Below, in pieces: positions 59,801-64,000 of a stretch of 64,000 bases of DNA. Every line of letters begins with the position of its first letter. Position 1 is the stretch's first letter. The translations under genes were made by a program, and so were the position numbers. This stretch comes from Sphingomonas jeddahensis (GTDB lineage: Bacteria > Pseudomonadota > Alphaproteobacteria > Sphingomonadales > Sphingomonadaceae), in contig NZ_MPSB01000003.1 of assembly GCF_001981525.1 (NCBI RefSeq), positions 310,001 to 374,000 of the forward strand, in the 5' to 3' direction. The notes under the pieces were generated by a model. The model was not told the DNA's origin. It made no database searches and saw only the letters and a list, made by a program, of their open reading frames with translations.

Positions 59801-59926
59801 ATGGGCGCGACCAACCTGTTCAACCGCAAGCCGCCGCAGGTGGGCGACACCGAGGGCAATTACGACGCGCAGAACTATGATGTCATCGGCCGCTATTTCT
59901 TCATCGGCGCGACCAAGAAGTTCTGA
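56876..59926 (+). CDS. TonB-dependent outer-membrane receptor
   Basis: 1016 residues from the ATG at 56876 with AAGGGA upstream. Signal peptide (MHKRFVLRTLLSAGTAG...AAAQ), then a TonB-box-like DIVVTGSRIARP, and a plug (about 60-180) with SLRGLGSKRTLLLLDGRRI and IENIEVITGGASTTYGSDATAGVVN. The rest is a 22-strand barrel with ELQEETADTYSAG and TNLFNRKPP, and the C-terminal phenylalanine (ATKKF) used for outer-membrane insertion. Co-oriented with the secreted M20 hydrolase 23 bases later; likely imports peptides or acylated amino acids. Ligand not identifiable. Confidence 0.93.
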   Translation: MHKRFVLRTLLSAGTAGIALIAAQAAAQVSVPTEENPPPAAVEAIAEARDPAAPPPPSEDIVVTGSRIARPDYVANSPIVSVGSAAIENTGRVTVESTLTQLPQFAGSFGQGNTGSTSTGLNGGQAYASLRGLGSKRTLLLLDGRRIQPSNPDGSVDLNIIPEALIENIEVITGGASTTYGSDATAGVVNFRLKRRFSGLELAGQTGVSDYGDGKNYRITATMGSSFADDRGSAVLSVDYTNRETALQGERDYYAFRQSTPGLSTIPQGTVLFGANLPTLAAVNNVFVGQYGTRALTGNAAGRYTGQIGFNTDQTLFSTSGVPVLNFRDPQTDEAYIVNSGANSQQVNFGYNGGTVQADLDRWSVFGKVDYDVSDDVKAFVQATYTSYSSLGITNPTLASNVYGLSIPVTNPNIPAAFRSILASRPNPNADFTFYKAFNILGPRYQQYDYEVWQITAGLSGKLGLGDWTWDVYGSTSQAKFSNEQTGGASASALRNLLYSPTGGTQYCDGGFNPFGNVSASQDCIDYISRRTLNTNELKQRTVEGNLQGALFSLPAGDVRLAVGADYRYNAYGFNPDSALNQADGTSDILGYSVLRPASGSVDTKEVYAELLVPLLHDLPLIKELEVNLGYRYSDYNSVGGVHAYKADANWQVFEPLRLRGGYNRAIRAPSVGELFAPVSTGSVAIGTATPTTTNGDPCDVRSSYRQGASGTQVRALCLAQGVPTSIIDSYQLGTAQVFALTGGNPELQEETADTYSAGAVLQSPFSGMLRNMSLSVDFYKIKISDAVGPLSIAQAFQFCFNSGGNNPGFEANNYYCSLITRNGASGVPLNPTQPLLNLGTYNVQGVDVQFDWRFGLESLGLGGDSGTIALNTAVSYLDKFEIQALPGAQTYDYAGSIGVGVETTAGTAHPRWKAITSLNYSLGQANIGFRWRYIDSMINSAKIVSPTSATRGVTSYNVFDLNARFDVDDNTQFRMGATNLFNRKPPQVGDTEGNYDAQNYDVIGRYFFIGATKKF

Positions 59927-59949
59927 GCGGAAAGAAGGGAAAGACAGAC

Positions 59950-61407
59950 ATGAACGCACGAACCATGACCATCGCGGCGGCGCTTTCGACTGTCGCTACA
60001 CCGGCCTTGGCGCAGCAGTTGCCGGCGGCGGACAGCCAGCAAATCCTGAGCAACGTGGCGGCCAACGAGAAAGCGGTGGGCGAGACGGCGCTGACGATCT
60101 GGAAGCATGCCGAGGTCGGCTACAAGGAGACGCAGAGCTCGGCGCTGCTCCAGTCGAAGCTGAAGGCGGCGGGCTTCACGGTGAAGGCTGGAGTTGCCGG
60201 CGAGCCGACCGCGTTCGTCGCGAGCTTCAAGAACGGGGCGGGGCCGGTGATCGGCGTGCTGGCCGAATATGACGCGCTGCCCGGCCTGTCGCAGCTCGCC
60301 CAGCCGACCAAGGCGAGCGCCGGCGGCCCGGCCGGCCACGGCTGCGGGCACAATCTGTTCGGTGCCGCCAGCACCTATGCCGCGATCGCGGTGAAGGACT
60401 GGATGGTGAAGAACAAAGTCGCCGGCGAGATCCGGCTGTACGGCACGCCGGCGGAGGAAGGCGGCTCGGGCAAGGTCTATATGGTTCGCGCCGGGCTGTT
60501 CAACGATGTGGATACGGTGCTCCACTGGCACCCGGGCAATGCCAATTCGGCCGCGCAGGGCCCGTCCATGGCCAATATCTCGGGCAAGTTCCGCTTCCAC
60601 GGCAAGTCAGCGCACGCGGCGGGGGGCCCCGACAAGGGGCGTTCAGCGCTCGACGGGGTCGAGGCGATGGACTCGATGGTCAACATGATGCGCGAGCATA
60701 TCCCCGATCGCACGCGCATCCATTATGTCATCACCAAGGGCGGCAAGGCGCCCAACGTCGTCCCCGACGAGACGGAGGTCTATTATTACGTCCGCCACAC
60801 CGATCCCAAGATCGTCAAGGCGACGTGGGAATGGGTGACCCAGGCAGCGCAGGGTGCGGCAATGGGGACGCAAACCAAGGTCGACTGGGAAGTGACTGGC
60901 GGCGTCTATTCACTGCTGCCCAACGAAGCGCTGATGAAGGTGATGGACGCGAGCCTGCACACCGCGGGCGCGATCAGCTGGACGGCGGAGGAGATCGCGT
61001 TCGGCAAGAAGATCCAGGAGACGTTGGTCAGCCCGCCGCCGGTGGAGACGGTAGGGCAGATCATGCCCGCGACAATCCTAGACGACGCGATGGGAGGATC
61101 GACCGACGTGTCAGACGTGAGCTGGACCACGCCGACGGTCGGCCTGTCGACGGCGACCTTCGTGCCGGGTTCGGCCGGGCATAGCTGGCAGAATGTCGCG
61201 GCGGCGGGATCGAGCATCGGCGTCAAGGGTGCGGTGCTGGCGACCAAGACGCTCGCGCTGGCGGCGGCGGACCTGTTCCGCAACCCGGCGACGATCGAGG
61301 CGGCGAAGAAGGAGTTCGTCGCGCGGCGTGGGCCGGACTTCAAATATGAGGCGATGCTGGGCGATCGCCAGCCGCCGCTCGACTATCGCGACGGCGCGGT
61401 GGAGTAA
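59950..61407 (+). CDS. Exported M20 amidohydrolase (AbgB-like)
   Basis: 485 residues with a signal peptide (MNARTMTIAAAL...ALAQ). The metal-site order of M20/M40 amidohydrolases is present: EYDALPG, GHGCGHN, TPAEEGGSGK, then HWHPGN and the lid region FHGKSAHAAGGPDKGRSALD. The closest remembered family is the subunit AbgB, which cleaves p-aminobenzoyl-glutamate. Here export implies a peptide-like or acyl-amino-acid substrate in the periplasm. Directly follows the TonB receptor. Confidence 0.9.
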   Translation: MNARTMTIAAALSTVATPALAQQLPAADSQQILSNVAANEKAVGETALTIWKHAEVGYKETQSSALLQSKLKAAGFTVKAGVAGEPTAFVASFKNGAGPVIGVLAEYDALPGLSQLAQPTKASAGGPAGHGCGHNLFGAASTYAAIAVKDWMVKNKVAGEIRLYGTPAEEGGSGKVYMVRAGLFNDVDTVLHWHPGNANSAAQGPSMANISGKFRFHGKSAHAAGGPDKGRSALDGVEAMDSMVNMMREHIPDRTRIHYVITKGGKAPNVVPDETEVYYYVRHTDPKIVKATWEWVTQAAQGAAMGTQTKVDWEVTGGVYSLLPNEALMKVMDASLHTAGAISWTAEEIAFGKKIQETLVSPPPVETVGQIMPATILDDAMGGSTDVSDVSWTTPTVGLSTATFVPGSAGHSWQNVAAAGSSIGVKGAVLATKTLALAAADLFRNPATIEAAKKEFVARRGPDFKYEAMLGDRQPPLDYRDGAVE

Positions 61408-61421
61408 CTGCTGCTTGTCTG

Positions 61422-61746
61422 GTCACCCCGGTTCAGGCCGGGGTGACAAACGGCACGGAGCAGACTTGATCTCGCGCGAAGGCGCGAAGAGAAGGTTGGT
61501 TCGCGCAGAGGCGCGGATAACGCAGAGAACGCGTTTGCGGCCATCGTCTCGCGCCAGCGAGACCTTCGATCCCTCGGCGGCCGCATGGTGAAGGGCCGCT
61601 GGCGCGGCGGGATTCTCGCCGCACGCACGCCCTCTTTGGGTTCTCTGCGCCTCTGCGCGAACCATCTTCTTCTGTTCTTCTCTTCGCGCCTTGGCGTCTT
61701 CGCGTGAACAACAAGAAGCGCGACCCCGGCTCGAAGCCGGGGTGAC
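61422..61746. repeat. Nested palindromic element, copy B, flanked by GTCACCCCGG palindromes
   Basis: The core at 61470-61709 has the same order as copy A: GCGCGAAGGCGCGAAGAGAA, GTTCGCGCAGAGGCGC, CTCGCGCCAGCGAG, GGCCGCTGGCGCGGC, then the complementary arms ending CTTCGCGTGAAC. It is bordered on both sides by short palindromes (CCCCGG-ttcag-GCCGGGG at 61422-61447 and ACCCCGG...CCGGGGT at 61724-61746). It fills the gap between the convergent M20 and fecR genes. Confidence 0.85.
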
Positions 61747-61754
61747 CGACGAGG

Positions 61755-62717
61755 TTATCTTGCGAGCGTGACCGACTGATCGGTGCGCGCGACGACGCGG
61801 GCGGTGCGGGTGGCGACCAGGCCGGTGACGAGGGCGTCGGCGCCGCCATCGGCGGTGAAGGAGCCACTGTAGGGCTGCCGCGCCAGCGCCGCGTCGGCGA
61901 TGATCACGCGGCGGGTGGCGTAGCGATTGAGCGCTTCCGCTACGTCGGCAAGCGGCACGGCGCTGAAATCGAGCCGGCCGGTGCGCCACGCCGTGACCGA
62001 CTCGGCGCCATCACCGACCGCCAGCGCCCCGTCGCTTGCGCGCAGCGTCTCACCGGGGCGAAGCGTGCGGGCGCCAGCCGGCGTTACCACCCGCACCGAT
62101 CCTTCGAGAAGCGCGACGATCGTCTCGCGCGCGCCTCGCTCGACGCCGAATTGGGTGCCGAGTGCGGTGACGGTGCTTCCGCTTGCGGTGACGACGAACG
62201 GGTGGGCCTCGTCCTTCGCCACGGTGAACAGCGCACGCCCTTGCGTCAGCGTCACCGCGCGCGTGCTACCGATCGCGACGTCGGCCGACGAGCGCGCATC
62301 GAGCTGCATGGTCGATCCGTCCGCCAGCGCGATCGTCCGCGGCGCGCTGGCCGCGGCATAATGTTGGGCCACCACAAGATCGGGTGCCGACGCAGTGTCC
62401 AGCCAGCCGGACGAGAGCGGCAACCCGACAGCCGCTACCAGAGCGGCCGCCAAGGCAGCGGCGAGCGGCCAGCGGCGGCTCGATCGTTGCGCCGGCTCGC
62501 GTGCGGCGCGGCGCATTTCCTCAATGGCGGGATCGTTGCCGAGCTGGCCGAGCAGGGCATTCACCCTGCTGACGCGATCCCAGGCAGCCGCATGTTCGTC
62601 GTCTGCGTTGAGCCAGGCATCGAACCGGGCGCGCTCGGCTGCGGACATCGATGGATTGCGGCTGCGCGCATACCACGCCGCCGCAGCCTCGGCGGGCGTT
62701 TCCGACCGATCGGTCAT
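61755..62717 (-). CDS. fecR: FecR-family anti-sigma factor
   Basis: 320 residues, inner-membrane protein with one transmembrane segment (about 84-104, PLAAALAAALVAAVGLPL). N-terminal cytoplasmic domain has AAAWYARSRNPSMSAAERARFDAWL and AWDRVSRV, which hold the sigma factor. The periplasmic part has the FecR core LADGSTMQLDARSSADV, GTQFGVE and LLEGSVRV, and a C-terminal STN-like end (ADVAEALNRYATRRVII). It overlaps fecI by one base (TGATG). Together they relay a signal from the receptor starting at 63421. Confidence 0.93.
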   Translation of the reverse strand: MTDRSETPAEAAAAWYARSRNPSMSAAERARFDAWLNADDEHAAAWDRVSRVNALLGQLGNDPAIEEMRRAAREPAQRSSRRWPLAAALAAALVAAVGLPLSSGWLDTASAPDLVVAQHYAAASAPRTIALADGSTMQLDARSSADVAIGSTRAVTLTQGRALFTVAKDEAHPFVVTASGSTVTALGTQFGVERGARETIVALLEGSVRVVTPAGARTLRPGETLRASDGALAVGDGAESVTAWRTGRLDFSAVPLADVAEALNRYATRRVIIADAALARQPYSGSFTADGGADALVTGLVATRTARVVARTDQSVTLAR

Positions 62718-63232
62718 CAGGCGATAACCGCCGCCAGGATGCGAATGGCCTTCATGATATGCTTTTCGACTGCACTCACCGAGATACCGAGGTGTCGGGC
62801 GATCGCCGCGTAGCTCATCTCCTCGAACCGGTGAAGCACGAACGCCTGCTGAGTGCGTTCGGGCAGCTCTCCGATTGCGGCGACGAGTCGTGCGAGATCC
62901 TCCTTACCCTGCAAGACGCGCTCGGGCGAACAAACCTCAACGGGGTGGTGATCTTCTTCGAGCGTGAGATGCGCCGAGCGGTGTCGCACCTGATTGCGCC
63001 GCACGTGATCGGTGAGCACGCTGTGCGCCACCTGGAACAGGTAAGCGGTAGGATTGGCGATCGCATCGGTGGTGCGCCGGCTGTGCAGTCGAATGGCGAC
63101 ATCCTGCACCAGATCGTCGACCTCGGTAGCGGCGACGCGTCGCGCCAGGTAGCGACGAACGGTCGGTAACAGCCGCGCGATGTGGATGTCGGGTTCACCG
63201 CCTGTGCTTTCGCGCACCTCAGCCTTGAGCAC
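62717..63232 (-). CDS. fecI: FecI-type ECF sigma factor
   Basis: 171 residues from the GTG at 63232. Region 2 contains EVDDLVQDVAIRLHSR and NPTAYLFQVAHSVLTDHVRR; region 4 contains LPERTQQAFVLHRFEEMSYAAIARHLGISVSAVEKHI. No other domain. It directs RNA polymerase to a TonB-receptor promoter, very probably the divergent gene beginning at 63421, with a 188-base shared upstream region. Confidence 0.93.
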   Translation of the reverse strand: MLKAEVRESTGGEPDIHIARLLPTVRRYLARRVAATEVDDLVQDVAIRLHSRRTTDAIANPTAYLFQVAHSVLTDHVRRNQVRHRSAHLTLEEDHHPVEVCSPERVLQGKEDLARLVAAIGELPERTQQAFVLHRFEEMSYAAIARHLGISVSAVEKHIMKAIRILAAVIA

Positions 63233-63420
63233 CTGCGATCGTCCCCCGCACAGCTTGGATGCTGTCCTCTCCGGTGCCCGTCCTTATGGCGGGCTGCGGC
63301 AACAATCGACCAGTTTGACGAAGCATCGTCAACCCGATTCCACCTGCTTCGTTCCATATGAGCGCAGCATAGTTGTGCGCCGCCGCAATCGCCGGCATGT
63401 TGGCGCGGGGACGAACACGG

Positions 63421-64000
63421 GTGAACAAGCGCGCGACCGGTAAAGCATTTATCCTGCTGGGGGCTGCGGCCGTGGTATCCGTGCTGTCGGCGCGGCCCGC
63501 GCGGGCGCAGACCGCGAGCCTTCAGCATGCCGTTCTCGGCGGATCGCTCGACCGGGTATTGCATGCGATCGGCGCGGCCGGCGGAGTGCAATTGCTGTTC
63601 GATCCGGCGCTGGTGGCAGGCCATTCCGCGGGCCCGATCGCGCACCGGACGCCGGTGATGGAAGCGCTGGCTTCGGCGCTGTCGGGCACCGGCCTGCGTG
63701 CCCGCACCGTCGCGCCCGGCGTGATCGTGATCGAGCGGCTGCCCTCGCTGGAGAGCCTGTCCACGGTGCCCGACCGCGATATCGTGATCACGGCGCTGCG
63801 CCGCCCGACGCTGCTTGCCCGAACGGGGATGAGCCTGACGGTGCTGCCGGGCAATTCGGTGACCGAACGACAGGTTCGCGACCTGCGCGGACTGACCCGG
63901 CTCGCACCGGAGCTGAACGCGATCAACACCGGCCCGCTGCAGCAGCGACTGTCGGTGCGCGGCGTCACCGGCACGGGCGAAAGCACGGTTGCGAGCTATT
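63421..64000 (+). CDS. TonB-dependent receptor with STN signalling domain (partial, cut by window end)
   Basis: A frame open from the GTG at 63421 to the last base (193 codons). Signal peptide (VNKRATGKAFILLGAAAVVSV...ARAQ). The STN domain follows (about 33-105: SLQHAVLGGSLDRVLHAIGAAGG, VQLLFDPAL, VMEALASALSGTGL, VIVIERL), then a TonB-box/plug start (DIVITALRRP, VTERQVRDLRGLTRLAPEL, LSVRGVTGTGE). STN receptors signal to FecR-like proteins, and fecIR is divergent next to it. Start codon is supported by frame and signal peptide; the Shine-Dalgarno (GGGGA) is moderate. Confidence 0.85.
   Translation, partial: MNKRATGKAFILLGAAAVVSVLSARPARAQTASLQHAVLGGSLDRVLHAIGAAGGVQLLFDPALVAGHSAGPIAHRTPVMEALASALSGTGLRARTVAPGVIVIERLPSLESLSTVPDRDIVITALRRPTLLARTGMSLTVLPGNSVTERQVRDLRGLTRLAPELNAINTGPLQQRLSVRGVTGTGESTVASY

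Overview
This 64 kb window is high-GC alphaproteobacterial chromosome and looks like a sphingomonad (Sphingomonas or a close relative). The support is the 1383-residue RpoB and 1430-residue RpoC, a COQ9-family protein, dnaA, TonB receptors with FecI/FecR regulation, a HWE/HisKA_2-type kinase, EcfG-like promoter motifs (GGAAC-N16-CGTT), and many palindromic intergenic repeats. There is no plasmid, phage or CRISPR signature. One tRNA gene is present, tRNA-Ser(CGA).

Layout. 1-14.5 kb: rpoC, rpoB, rplL and rplJ read leftward, but rplJL and rpoBC are separated by three opposite-strand genes (an alpha-amino-acid ester hydrolase, a Pro/Thr-rich membrane protein and a PP2C-like phosphatase). rpoB has its own sigma70-like promoter. 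14.5-17 kb: a PhoX-type phosphatase sits behind a near-consensus Pho box that abuts the predicted rplJ promoter. 17-25 kb: lactate 2-monooxygenase-like flavoenzyme, a GH13 glucosidase/GT4 pair, metXW, and a convergent response regulator and GAF-PAS histidine kinase. 25-31 kb: ssb-feoB-feoA with a Fur-like site, COQ9, an EamA transporter and an OYE-family reductase.

31-41 kb is the most distinctive region. Six genes read leftward, each overlapping the next by 4 bases: two NAD-dependent sugar epimerases, a GT4 glycosyltransferase, two CgeB-like glycosyltransferases, and a third CgeB-like domain fused to a UDP-glucuronate decarboxylase-like domain. A 51-residue hydrophilic protein and then a PAS-PAS hybrid kinase follow. 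The operon and the divergent histidine-phosphatase gene both have EcfG-like promoters, which suggests a glycan-building module under the general stress response. No polymerase, flippase or exporter is present.

41-51 kb is housekeeping: DUF1003 protein, MDR dehydrogenase, dnaA with DnaA-box-like upstream sequence, ychF, a 2OG-Fe(II)-oxygenase-like protein, obgE, TetR and GNAT proteins, rpmA/rplU, hspQ and tRNA-Ser. About 950 bases after the tRNA look like decayed, non-coding DNA. 52-64 kb is a nutrient-uptake region: a TPR/oxygenase-like protein, an exported M14 peptidase, a TonB receptor and an exported M20 amidohydrolase, then fecI-fecR and the start of an STN-domain TonB receptor cut by the window end. 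Two copies of a roughly 250-base nested palindrome bracket the receptor/M20 pair.

Start sites were chosen by Shine-Dalgarno sequence, family alignment from memory, or overlap with the preceding gene. Functional names rest on recognised motifs and remembered family sequences, not on searches.
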